Shown in pieces: positions 25,186 through 33,175 of a stretch of 34,572 nt of DNA. The notes under the pieces were generated by a model. That model worked only from the letters and a program-made list of their open reading frames with translations, was not told where the DNA came from and did no database searches. The stretch's first letter is position 1, and every line of letters begins with the position of its first letter. This DNA comes from CAYWFP01 sp964457365 (GTDB lineage: Bacteria > Planctomycetota > SZUA-567): positions 1 to 34,572 of the forward strand of contig CAYWFP010000035.1 in NCBI GenBank assembly GCA_964457365.1, read 5' to 3'. Both the position numbers and the translations under genes were made by a program.

Positions 25186-25246
25186 CTTAGGACCCGTTAA
25201 GCAATAAGTTCGGGATTTCTGAAATTATTGCTTAACGGGTCCTTAG
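25186..25246. mobile_element. Short palindromic insertion at the murI stop, flanked by CTTAG/TTA repeats
   Basis: GACCCGTTAAGCAATAA (25191-25207) and its exact reverse complement (25225-25241) enclose 17 nt. Both sides carry CTTAG (25186-25190 and 25242-25246), which can be read as a TTA target duplication. The composition is AT-rich in a GC-rich setting. Removing the element plus one TTA restores an in-frame murI end with a different C-terminus and a TGA stop. No T-run follows, so it is not a standard terminator, although the RNA hairpin could slow polymerase or protect mRNA. It could be a very small MITE, a relic, or a REP-like unit. Confidence 0.6.
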
Positions 25247-26035
25247 GTTCTGTCGCGCCGCGTCCCAGGCGAGCGGGATCACGCGCGGGGCGGCTTCATC
25301 CAGATACTGCCGCGCCTGCCGCCCCAGCAGCGCCGGATCGCCGGTGGTATAATAATGTATAGGTTCCGCCGCGCCGTCCTTCTCCCCCGGCCAGACGCGC
25401 CCGACCTGCTGCGCCACCGCCGACGCCGGGTCGAGCACCTCGATTTTCGGGCCGGCAAGCTCCCTTATTAAATGTATACAGAGCGGATAATGCGTGCAGC
25501 CGAGGACCAGGCGGTCGATCCCCGCCGCCCTAAGCGGCTCGAGCCAACCCTGCAGGCGCGCGCGCCACGCCGGCGTATCCGCCTCGCCCCTCTCGATCGC
25601 CTCGACCAGCCCCGGACACGGCTTGGCCAACACCTCCACGCCGGCGGCGAAACGCTCGACCACGCTCCGGAAGAGCCCGCCCTGTAAAGTCGCGGCCGTG
25701 GCCAGCACACCGACCTTGCCGGAGGCGGTCTTCTCCGCGGCCGGCTTGACCGCCGGCTCCATGCCCACGAACGGCGTTTCGGGGAACATCCCGCGCAGCG
25801 TGTACAACGCCGCGGCCGAGGCGGCGTTACAGGCCAGGACGACCACTTCCGCCCGCCGCGCCAGCAGCCAGCGCGTGGCGCCGGTGGCCAGTTCCAGGAT
25901 CTCCTCCAGCGAGCGCTCGCCGTAGGGGACGTGCGCCTGGTCGGCCAGATACACCAGCGGCGCGCCCGGAAGCTCTCGCCGGACCTGGCGCAGGATGCTG
26001 AAGCCGCCGATGCCGGAGTCGTAGATCGCGATCAT
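25232..26035 (-). CDS. murI: Glutamate racemase
   Basis: The 267-residue cytoplasmic enzyme makes D-glutamate for peptidoglycan. It has D6-S7-G-I-G-G, the first catalytic Cys at C69 in A-C-N-A-A-S (often C-N-T-A-S), and the second at C180 in G-C-T-H-Y-P, with H182. Length and motif order match the family. A MurI gene supports a peptidoglycan wall. The last three residues (R-T-R) and the stop codon are encoded by the right arm of a palindromic insertion. It lies 42 nt after the polytopic membrane protein and is probably the last gene of the ABC/radical SAM transcript, although no functional link to those genes is evident. Confidence 0.95.
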   Translation of the reverse strand: MIAIYDSGIGGFSILRQVRRELPGAPLVYLADQAHVPYGERSLEEILELATGATRWLLARRAEVVVLACNAASAAALYTLRGMFPETPFVGMEPAVKPAAEKTASGKVGVLATAATLQGGLFRSVVERFAAGVEVLAKPCPGLVEAIERGEADTPAWRARLQGWLEPLRAAGIDRLVLGCTHYPLCIHLIRELAGPKIEVLDPASAVAQQVGRVWPGEKDGAAEPIHYYTTGDPALLGRQARQYLDEAAPRVIPLAWDAARQNLRTR

Positions 26036-26077
26036 GGCTTCCAGTTGCCGTCGGGAACGGATTTCTTTCGCGGGGGA

Positions 26078-26890
26078 TTATTGCCGTCGGTCGCGCATGG
26101 CCTCCTGGAACTCGCGCTCCAGACTCCGCTGCCGGCGATAGGTCAGCCAGACCGAGAGCCCCGTCCGCAGCGCCAGCAGCCCCAAGATCAGGAAGACGCC
26201 CGCATACGTCGGTCGCAGAAACAGCGTCCGGCCGATCCGCAACAGCGTTTCCTCGAATTGCCCCGGCCGCAGAGGCGCCAACGGCCCGGTGCCGAGAACC
26301 CGTTTCCAGGCGAAATGCGTGCGATTGTAGGCATCGACGGCGTGGTACAACACCGAGAAGAACGCCGGCATCAGCCCCAGCAGCAGCGCCCGTTCCTTCG
26401 GCCGCGCCACCGCCCACGCGGCGATGTCGATCGCGATCAGCACGAGATACGCCACCGCGCAGGCCTGCAGGACCCACTGGTCCAGCGACTCCTCGATCAG
26501 CCGCCGCGTGATGATCCAGGCGGCGAAGTAGCCGATCCAGCCGGTGAAGGCCAGAACCGCCAGCGCCGTGGTGCCGCGCGGGACGACGGTGATCATCGGC
26601 GCGCCGGCCAGGCGGGTGATCAGCAGCGCCGAGGCGAAATGCCCGACGATCAGCATCCAGAACCGCGCCGCGTGCGGCCTGTACTCGAAGGAGCGGGCGA
26701 GCACCGAGCTCTCGAACACGTTATCGTAGTTCAGGTAAAAAGAGGATGGCGCGAGGTAGAAAAGGAAGAGGCCCAGCAGCAGCAGCGCCAGGAATCCCAG
26801 CCGCCGTCGCGGCACCGGCAGGGGCTCGAAACGGTCGAGTTCGTCCTCCTCGAAGTCAGGTATAGTAGAGTGCGGGGCGGAGTTCATCAT
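26078..26890 (-). CDS. Polytopic membrane protein, unknown function
   Basis: The protein of about 270 residues has an acidic N-terminus (D-F-E-E-D-E-L-D), then about six hydrophobic segments (near 40-60, 80-100, 110-135, 150-175, 185-205 and 230-255), and a basic C-terminal helix (R-R-Q-R-S-L-E-R-E-F). I do not recognise a family. The start is one of two adjacent ATG codons after GGTAGGT, and overlaps the end of the radical SAM gene by about 35 nt. In-frame extension upstream to 27022 is Arg-rich, is antisense-like in composition and overlaps the radical SAM gene, so I exclude it. Tight coupling to the radical SAM and exporter genes suggests a shared role. Confidence 0.78.
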   Translation of the reverse strand: MMNSAPHSTIPDFEEDELDRFEPLPVPRRRLGFLALLLLGLFLFYLAPSSFYLNYDNVFESSVLARSFEYRPHAARFWMLIVGHFASALLITRLAGAPMITVVPRGTTALAVLAFTGWIGYFAAWIITRRLIEESLDQWVLQACAVAYLVLIAIDIAAWAVARPKERALLLGLMPAFFSVLYHAVDAYNRTHFAWKRVLGTGPLAPLRPGQFEETLLRIGRTLFLRPTYAGVFLILGLLALRTGLSVWLTYRRQRSLEREFQEAMRDRRQ

Positions 26891-27839
26891 ACCTACCGGT
26901 CGCCTGCAGCGCCGCGCGGACGTCGAGACAGAGGTGACACTTGCCGATATAGCCTTCCGCCTGCGGCACGAATCCCGCCTCCTCCCGCGCCCGCGCCACC
27001 AGCCCCGCCGGCCCTGCGGCACAGAGCGCGGCGAAGATCGGCGCGTTCGCGGCGGTCAGGTCCGGGTGCGGATCCTCTATCGTAGCCGGCGCGATACCCG
27101 GGCACAAGCCGGTAAAGAGATTTCCCTGCGGATCGATGTGGAAATGGCCGGTCGCGCGCAGTTCGCTCCCGCACGCCTGGCCGGCGAAACGCTCGGCCGG
27201 ATAGCGCGTCAAGCCGGCCGCCAGCGCCTGCGCCGCGCGCCCGCCCGGCGTCAGGTAGGCGTGCACGCGCCACAGTTCCCCGCCGTCGCCGTCGATGCCC
27301 AGGTGCGCGCACGCCTCGGCCAGCGCATGCGTCCCGTCGCCGGGAAGCTGCAGCAGCAGGCGCAGCACGTCCGGCGTCCAGACGATCACCCCGCCGCCGA
27401 AGACCTCCTGCGCGGCCTCGATCGCGTGGAGGGTATGGCGCACCGGGACGAACTCGTTGTGAAACAGCGAGGCGCTGATCAGCACCGCGCGCAGGCCGGC
27501 CGCGTGGAGACGCGCGAACCGCTCGCGTCCGGCCGCGAGGCTGTCGCACCAGCGGGCGTTGGTCTCGAGGTAGTCGATGGGAACCCCGTACTCGCCGGCC
27601 AGCTCCAGGGCTTTCACGAGCAGCGGCATGTTCAGCGTCGCCTCCCCGCCGGCGAGGTGGATGCCCGACAGTTGCCGCTCGCGCGACAAGGTCGCGAAGA
27701 CGGTCTCGAGCGTCGTCTCGTCGATCCATTCGTCGGGGCGATGCGGTCCGCAGCGGTAGAGGCAATGCCGGCAGGCGTTGTCGCAGCGGTAGCTCAGCAT
27801 CAGGCCGCCCGAGCGCAGCGGGGGGACCGTCTCGCTCAT
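26856..27839 (-). CDS. Radical SAM protein with C-terminal auxiliary-cluster-like cysteines
   Basis: The 327-residue protein has C19-x3-C23-x2-C26 (Y-R-C-D-N-A-C-R-H-C) for the SAM-bound [4Fe-4S] cluster, followed by C-G-P a few residues on, and a G-G-E motif (L-A-G-G-E-A-T) for SAM binding. C-terminal cysteines (A-C-G-S, L-C-P-G, C-H-L-C) resemble a SPASM/Twitch auxiliary cluster region, which is common in peptide-modifying enzymes. It starts at an ATGA overlap with the second ABC exporter gene, so the two are translationally coupled. Processing of a small molecule or peptide that the exporter moves is a reasonable guess, but no precursor peptide is visible. Other radical SAM roles are not excluded. 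Confidence 0.88.
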   Translation of the reverse strand: MSETVPPLRSGGLMLSYRCDNACRHCLYRCGPHRPDEWIDETTLETVFATLSRERQLSGIHLAGGEATLNMPLLVKALELAGEYGVPIDYLETNARWCDSLAAGRERFARLHAAGLRAVLISASLFHNEFVPVRHTLHAIEAAQEVFGGGVIVWTPDVLRLLLQLPGDGTHALAEACAHLGIDGDGGELWRVHAYLTPGGRAAQALAAGLTRYPAERFAGQACGSELRATGHFHIDPQGNLFTGLCPGIAPATIEDPHPDLTAANAPIFAALCAAGPAGLVARAREEAGFVPQAEGYIGKCHLCLDVRAALQATGRYDELRPALYYT

Positions 27840-29671
27840 CCCTCGCCCTCGCCGACGCCGATACCCTCGCCGCTCTCCTCGCTGCGCCGGACCAGCCGCG
27901 CGTAATAGCCGCCGCGGTCGATCAGCTCCGCGTGCGTACCCTCCTCGACGACGACGCCCTGGTCGAGCACCAGGATGCGGTCGGCCCGCCGCACCGTCGA
28001 GAGGCGATGGGCGATGACGACGGTGGTCCGCTCGCGCGTCACCGTCTCCAGCGCCTGCTGCACCACGCGCTCGGTATAGATATCCAGCGACGAGGTCGGC
28101 TCGTCGAGGATGAGGATGCGCGGATCGCCCGCCAGCGCGCGCGTGATGGCCACGAGTTGCCGTTGCCCGAGCGAGAGGTTCTCCCCGCCCTCGACCGCTT
28201 CGGTCTCGTAACCGTCGGGGAGCGCGGCGATGGCCTCGTGGGTGCCGAGCGCCTTCGCCAGTTCCTCCGCCTCCGCGCGCGTCATCGCCGGGCGGGCGAA
28301 GCGGATGTTCTCGAGTACCGTGCCGGTGAAGAGATAGCCCTGCTGCAGGACGATGCCCATCTGCCGATGCAGGCTCTCCTGGGTCACCGCGCGGACGTCG
28401 AAGTCGTCGATGCGCACGCGGCCTTCCTCGGCGTCGTAGAAACGGGCGATCAGCGAGGCCAGGGTGGTCTTGCCCGCGCCGGTCTCGCCGACGATGGCCA
28501 CCGTCTCGCCCGGAGCGATCTCGAGATCGAGGCGCCGGATCACCCAGGCGTCCTCGCCGTAGCGGAAGCCCGTGTCCTCGAAGCGGACGCGGCCGCGAAT
28601 CGGCGGCGCCTCGCGGGCGTCCTCGCGGTCGCGGACCTGCGGCTCCATGTCGAGGATCTCGAAGATGCGCTCGCTGGTGACGCACGCGGCGAGCGCGAGG
28701 CTGTACATCTCCATGAGAAAGCGGATCGGCATGAGGATGCCCTGCATGTAGAGAATGTACTTGGTCAGCACCCCCGGCGTCAGCGGCGTGCCGGCGTTGG
28801 TGGTGTAGCCGGTCTCGATGAGGTAGAAGCTCAGTCCCACCATCAGCGTCAGGTTGAGGATGCCCAGGAAATCCAGCGACGGCAGGAAGATGCCGTTGAG
28901 GTGCGCCACGCGGAGCTCCAGGTCGCGGCTGGTGCGGTTCAATTCGTCGTAGTGGGCGAGGTTCTCCTCCTCGCGGTTGAAGGCGTGGACCACGCGGATG
29001 CCGCGGACGGTCTCGGCGAGGTTGGCCACCAGGCGGCTGTGCTGTTCGCGCGCGGCGCGCTGGGCGCGGGCCATGCGCCGCTTGTAGATGTAGACCACCA
29101 GCGCGAAAACCGGAGCGATGACGCACGAAGGCAGCAGCAACGCCGTGGCCATCTCGCCCACGCGTACGAAGGCGAAGCCGATGTTGGCCAGGCACATCAC
29201 CACGACCATCAGCGAGAAGGTCATGAAGTTGTGGAGGATCTGCATGTCGCCGGTGTTGCGGGCCACCAGCCAGCCGGCGCGATGCAGGTCGAAGAACGCC
29301 TTGGACATGCCCTGGAGCTTGACGAAGAAGCGTTTGCGCAGCCGCTCCATGGCGCGGTTGGTGGCGAAGTTGGTCACCATCCACTGGGAACTGCCGAAGA
29401 GACGGTTGAGGACGATATACAACAGAAAGGGCGCCACCAGGGCGACGATCGGCGCGCTGTCGATGTCCTTCCGGTCGACCAGTTCGCCGACGCTGTGGAT
29501 GATCTGCATGTCGGCCCAGACCATCAGCAGGCAGAGAATGTTGCCGACCACCACCACCGGGAGGTACGGCCCGAGCGATTTGAGCGCCCGCACCAGCAGC
29601 CACAGCGAGAGCGGCCGATCCATGCTCCACGCGTCGTCGCGCTCCTCGGACATGATGTTGCGCCGCGCCAT
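27836..29671 (-). CDS. ABC exporter half-transporter, catalytic-type Walker B
   Basis: The 611-residue protein has about six membrane segments (about 25-330) and a nucleotide-binding domain: Walker A G-E-T-G-A-G-K-T-T, Q-loop (V-L-Q-Q-G), signature L-S-L-G-Q (a change from L-S-G-G-Q), Walker B I-L-I-L-D-E with catalytic Glu, and switch His. The upstream gene has the complementary defects, so the two should form one heterodimer with a single active site, like TM287/288 or BmrCD. The ATG overlaps the upstream stop by one base, with G-G-G-A-G-G upstream. Substrate is unknown; multidrug, lipid or peptide exporters all have this form. Confidence 0.92.
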   Translation of the reverse strand: MARRNIMSEERDDAWSMDRPLSLWLLVRALKSLGPYLPVVVVGNILCLLMVWADMQIIHSVGELVDRKDIDSAPIVALVAPFLLYIVLNRLFGSSQWMVTNFATNRAMERLRKRFFVKLQGMSKAFFDLHRAGWLVARNTGDMQILHNFMTFSLMVVVMCLANIGFAFVRVGEMATALLLPSCVIAPVFALVVYIYKRRMARAQRAAREQHSRLVANLAETVRGIRVVHAFNREEENLAHYDELNRTSRDLELRVAHLNGIFLPSLDFLGILNLTLMVGLSFYLIETGYTTNAGTPLTPGVLTKYILYMQGILMPIRFLMEMYSLALAACVTSERIFEILDMEPQVRDREDAREAPPIRGRVRFEDTGFRYGEDAWVIRRLDLEIAPGETVAIVGETGAGKTTLASLIARFYDAEEGRVRIDDFDVRAVTQESLHRQMGIVLQQGYLFTGTVLENIRFARPAMTRAEAEELAKALGTHEAIAALPDGYETEAVEGGENLSLGQRQLVAITRALAGDPRILILDEPTSSLDIYTERVVQQALETVTRERTTVVIAHRLSTVRRADRILVLDQGVVVEEGTHAELIDRGGYYARLVRRSEESGEGIGVGEGEG

Positions 29672-31455
29672 CAGATCGCCTCCCGGTGTCGCTGCAGGAT
29701 GCGGCTGAGCGCGGTCCCGGGGCGGTCGAGCACCCCCGGCTTGCCCTGCTCGACGATCTCGCCGTCGCGGAGGACGTAGACGACGTCGGCTTCGGCGATG
29801 CTGGAGAAGCGGTGGGCGATGATGATGCGGGTGGTCGTCTGCGGCAGCGAGCGGAGGCTCTGCTGGATCGAGCCCTCCGTCTGCGTGTCCAGCGAGGAGG
29901 TGGCGTCGTCGAGGACCAGGAAGCGCGGCCGGCGCAGGAGCGCCCGGGCGATGGCGATGCGCTGGCGCTGCCCGCCCGAGATGGTGACCCCGCGTTCGCC
30001 GACGATGGTGTCGTAGCCGTCGGGAAGCTGCATGATGAAGTCGTGCGCCTCGGCCAGCGTGGCCGCGTGGATCACCTCCTCGAAGCTCGCGTGCGAACGG
30101 CCGTAGGCGATGTTCTCGCGCACGCTGGCGGAGAAGAGGAACGTATCCTGGAAGATCAGCGAGAACGCGCCCCGGAGCGCGGCCACGGGAATGCCGCGGA
30201 TGTCGCGGCCGCCGATGCGGACGATGCCGCTGTCGGGATCGTAGAAGCGGCAGAGCAGCAGCGCCAGCGTGCTCTTGCCCGCGCCGGACTCGCCCACCAG
30301 CCCCACCGTCTGCCCCTCCTCGATGCGCAGCGTCACCGCGCGCAGCGAGTGCGCCCGGCCGCCGTAAGCGAAGCTGACGTTGTCGAACTCCACCGCGCCG
30401 CGCGGAACCAGATCGCACCGTTCCCTCCCTTCGCCAGGGTCGGGCAGGTACTCGTCGGCGCGGAAGAGCTCGCCGAGGCGCTCGCTGGCGATGGCGAAGC
30501 GCATCCACAACAGCGTCGCGTGCGCCAGCCAGCGGATGCGGATCTTCATCAGGTTCTGCAGGTACAGCAGCAGCACCAGGTCGCCCGCGGTGATGTCCGC
30601 TCCGCCGCGGCGCAGCACCAGCGCCACCGCGAGCACCGCCGGGATGCCCAGCAGCACGCTCAGTTGCAGCGCCTGCGAGAGGCCGGTGAAGGCGAGGATC
30701 TCGCGCCAGAGCGCGCGCATCATGTTCGTGATCTTGCCGCCGTAGGTCGTGATCGCCTCGGCGTGCCGGCCGAAGGCGCGCACCACCAGGTGCCCCTCCA
30801 TGTGCTCGCTGAAGGTACTGACCACGTCCTCGAGGATCTTGCGCGTGCGGCGGAAGACCGGCGCGGCGCGCTTGAAGAAGACGTACTCGGCCAGGACGCC
30901 CAAGAACAGCAGCGCCAGCGCGACCAGCCCCGCCTGCCAGCAGGCCATCATCATGTAGGCGTAGATGCAGACCGCGCCGACGACGACCTCCAGCAGTTGG
31001 AACAGCCCCTGGGTGAAGAACATCTGGATGTGCTGCACGTCCTCGATGGTGTTGGCGATCAGCCGGCCGCTGTGGGCGCGGTCGTGGTAGGCGAAGCTGA
31101 GGCTCTGCATCTGGTCGTAGATGCGGTTGCGCAGATCGTACAGCGCGCCCTGCCCCAGACGCGTTTCCAGCACGCGGCGCAGATAATTCATCGCCCAGCG
31201 CAGCAGCGAGAGCGCCATCAGCGCGAGGGTGAAGAAGGCGATGCGGTCGCCCGGGGTCTTGAGAAAGCCCAGCGTGAATCCGAAGATCGCCGGCGCGCGC
31301 CCGGCGACGCTGTCGACGAACATCTGCAAGACCTTCGGGATCGCCACCTCCATCAGGTTGAAACCGGTGACGGCAAGCAGCGTCTTCACCAGGAGCGAGC
31401 GGCGCGCGGCGAGCAGATCGAAGAAGAACGAATAGGCGTGGACCAGGTAACGCAC
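29671..31455 (-). CDS. ABC exporter half-transporter, degenerate Walker B
   Basis: The 594-residue protein has about six membrane segments and a nucleotide-binding domain: Walker A G-E-S-G-A-G-K-S-T, signature I-S-G-G-Q, Walker B F-L-V-L-D-D in which the catalytic Glu is Asp, and switch His in I-A-H-R-F. The intact signature would pair with the Glu-bearing site of the next gene product, and the Asp site with that protein's L-S-L-G-Q signature, giving one competent and one degenerate ATP site. Translation starts at GTG with GGAG about seven bases upstream. It is the first gene of the operon, about 23 nt from the predicted transcription start. Confidence 0.92.
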   Translation of the reverse strand: MRYLVHAYSFFFDLLAARRSLLVKTLLAVTGFNLMEVAIPKVLQMFVDSVAGRAPAIFGFTLGFLKTPGDRIAFFTLALMALSLLRWAMNYLRRVLETRLGQGALYDLRNRIYDQMQSLSFAYHDRAHSGRLIANTIEDVQHIQMFFTQGLFQLLEVVVGAVCIYAYMMMACWQAGLVALALLFLGVLAEYVFFKRAAPVFRRTRKILEDVVSTFSEHMEGHLVVRAFGRHAEAITTYGGKITNMMRALWREILAFTGLSQALQLSVLLGIPAVLAVALVLRRGGADITAGDLVLLLYLQNLMKIRIRWLAHATLLWMRFAIASERLGELFRADEYLPDPGEGRERCDLVPRGAVEFDNVSFAYGGRAHSLRAVTLRIEEGQTVGLVGESGAGKSTLALLLCRFYDPDSGIVRIGGRDIRGIPVAALRGAFSLIFQDTFLFSASVRENIAYGRSHASFEEVIHAATLAEAHDFIMQLPDGYDTIVGERGVTISGGQRQRIAIARALLRRPRFLVLDDATSSLDTQTEGSIQQSLRSLPQTTTRIIIAHRFSSIAEADVVYVLRDGEIVEQGKPGVLDRPGTALSRILQRHREAI

Positions 31456-31484
31456 AACGGGGCTCCGGCAACGAATGCCCGCCT

Positions 31485-31513
31485 ACTATACGGCTAAGCA
31501 CAGCCCACGGCAA
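31485..31513 (-). promoter_or_regulatory. Promoter of the ABC exporter/radical SAM operon
   Basis: On the minus strand: -35 TTGCCG (31513-31508), 17-nt spacer, -10 TATAGT (31490-31485). The transcript would start about 23 nt before the GTG start codon. Confidence 0.75.
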
Positions 31514-31918
31514 CCTTCCGCCGCCACGGGAATCCGGCGCAGAATCTTCCGAAAATCTCCCGATACGCGCTGACAGACGATCAAGCCGCCGGTATATCCG
31601 CGAGCTTACCCCGATTCGCCGTATTGTGTTGCCGCCCTTGCGAGGTCCCGCAAGTCCCGTTTGCTCGACCAAAATCCATAACCACGATCAATCGTTCACG
31701 TTATGGATGTGCGCCCGTACGTATCACTATAATTTTATCAATAACTCCACTTCCGCTGGCGAACCATATCCTGAATAAACAGCGCAACGCAATAACATAA
31801 AATAAGTTGTGCATTCGGAAAAAGTTGGGCTCACACCAAATGTTAACATCGACCACGTATGATGCTCACGCTTTTCCGCTACTGTTGCCCCTGTGCGGGG
31901 TAACCCACTGATTCTACG
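31514..31918. other. AT-rich divergent spacer with several inverted repeats
   Basis: Between the exporter promoter and the PAS kinase lie CTTGCG/CGCAAG (31637-31654), a nested repeat CCATAAC/GTTATGG (31676-31682 with 31700-31706) around ACGAT/ATCGT, and a hairpin GTTGCCCC/GGGGTAAC (31884-31904) about 15 nt before the kinase start. A TATGAT near 31857 could be a -10 for the kinase, but I see no matching -35. The repeats look like operator sites or short structured RNA; I see no gene. Confidence 0.45.
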
Positions 31919-33130
31919 ATGACAAAACATCGACATGCTGGTTTTTCCCTGGGAGAAATGGTGATGGACATGCCGGTTCTGGGCGCGGTCGCGGCATTGG
32001 GCGCGAACGAAGCTTCGCTCTGCGAACAACTGGAAACGCTCTCGAGCATTATCGCGCGACTGCGCGTCGGCGTGGCGCTTCAGGATCAGGAGAGCCGGCT
32101 GCTCCTGGTCAACCAGGCCTATTGCGATATCGTCGGCTATGCCGAAAGCGAGTTGATCGGCCAGTCGTTGGAGATGCTGCTCCTGCCGGAGGAACGCGAA
32201 CTCCAGCGCGCGCATTACCTCGAATTTCTCTCCGTCGGCCGCGGCCGGCCCCACGAACTGATCGTGCTGCACAAGAACGGTACGCGCCGGATCCTGTGGC
32301 AGACGCCGGCGGTCTGGCGCCGCGACGATGGCCGCGGCTTCGTCATCATCTCCGTGGAGGACATCACCGAGGAGAAGCGCATGGAGGAGCTGCTGATCCA
32401 CGACGAGCGCCTGCTCGCGGCGGGCATGCTCGCGCGCGGCGTGGCGCACCACTACAGCAACCTCAGCACCGGCATCAAGGGTTTCCTGGAGCTGGTCATC
32501 CGTGACGAGAACCTCTCGCCCAAGGGGCGCGCGCGGCTGAGCACGGTCGTCTCGAACCTGAAGGCGATGGACCAGTTGACCGACCAGGTCTGCGCCTTCT
32601 CCGGCAATCGCCAGGCCCGCAAGATCTTCACGCCGCTCTCGAAGATCGTCGAGGACGTGCTGCAACTCGTCCGCCCGACGCTCGAGGAGGACGCGATCCG
32701 CATCAAGACGCGCATCGAGGCGACCGAACCGATGTGGCTCGACGCGAGCCAGATCGGCGAGGTGATGCTGAACCTGCTCTTCAACGCGCAGGAGGCGCTC
32801 GCGGAGCGCGAGAACCGCCGGGTCATCGTCTGCTGCGGCCAACTCGGCTGCAGCGCCTACGTCGAGATCGCCGACAACGGCTGCGGCATTCCGCGCGAGG
32901 CGCATTCGAAGATCTTCCTGCCCTTCTTCACCACCAAGGGCGAGTTCATCACCCGCCCCGGGCAGAAGAAGCGCGACCGGAACCCGGGCATGGGGCTGAG
33001 CATCAGCAACACTTTCGTCGCCAACCACGGCGGCATGATCACCGTCGGCAGCGAGCCCGAGCGCGGCAGCACCTTCTCGGTCTGGCTGCCGATCAAGCGC
33101 ACGCACCCGGTGTACGCGGGGCTGGAGTAG
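31919..33130 (+). CDS. PAS-domain histidine kinase with atypical H-box
   Basis: The 403-residue cytoplasmic protein has a PAS domain (about 40-150, ending V-E-D-I-T-E-E-K), a dimerisation/phospho-acceptor region and a HATPase domain (N-box N-L-L-F-N-A-Q-E-A-L; D-N-G-C-G-I-P; G-M-G-L-S-I-S). The H-box reads G-V-A-H177-H178-Y-S-N where the norm is H-E-x-x-N; the acidic residue after the acceptor His normally aids phosphotransfer. No receiver or adjacent response regulator is present. A start at ATG 31964 (residue 16) has G-G-G-A-G eight bases upstream and may be the real one. It is divergent from the ABC exporter operon, and shares a repeat-rich spacer with it. Confidence 0.9.
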   Translation: MTKHRHAGFSLGEMVMDMPVLGAVAALGANEASLCEQLETLSSIIARLRVGVALQDQESRLLLVNQAYCDIVGYAESELIGQSLEMLLLPEERELQRAHYLEFLSVGRGRPHELIVLHKNGTRRILWQTPAVWRRDDGRGFVIISVEDITEEKRMEELLIHDERLLAAGMLARGVAHHYSNLSTGIKGFLELVIRDENLSPKGRARLSTVVSNLKAMDQLTDQVCAFSGNRQARKIFTPLSKIVEDVLQLVRPTLEEDAIRIKTRIEATEPMWLDASQIGEVMLNLLFNAQEALAERENRRVIVCCGQLGCSAYVEIADNGCGIPREAHSKIFLPFFTTKGEFITRPGQKKRDRNPGMGLSISNTFVANHGGMITVGSEPERGSTFSVWLPIKRTHPVYAGLE

Positions 33131-33175
33131 CGCCGGGACGGGCGCGCGTTCTCCGCCTCGCGCCGTCGGCTCGCG

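Noticed and set aside
25186..25246. Reading the palindrome after murI as an ordinary terminator
   Set aside because: The stem is AT-rich and no T-run follows on the minus strand; the flanking repeats and restored murI frame fit an insertion better.
26856..31672. Much longer minus-strand proteins obtained by extending the radical SAM and exporter frames upstream
   Set aside because: The extensions run out of frame through the neighbouring exporter genes. Internal starts with ribosome sites and short gene overlaps fit better.
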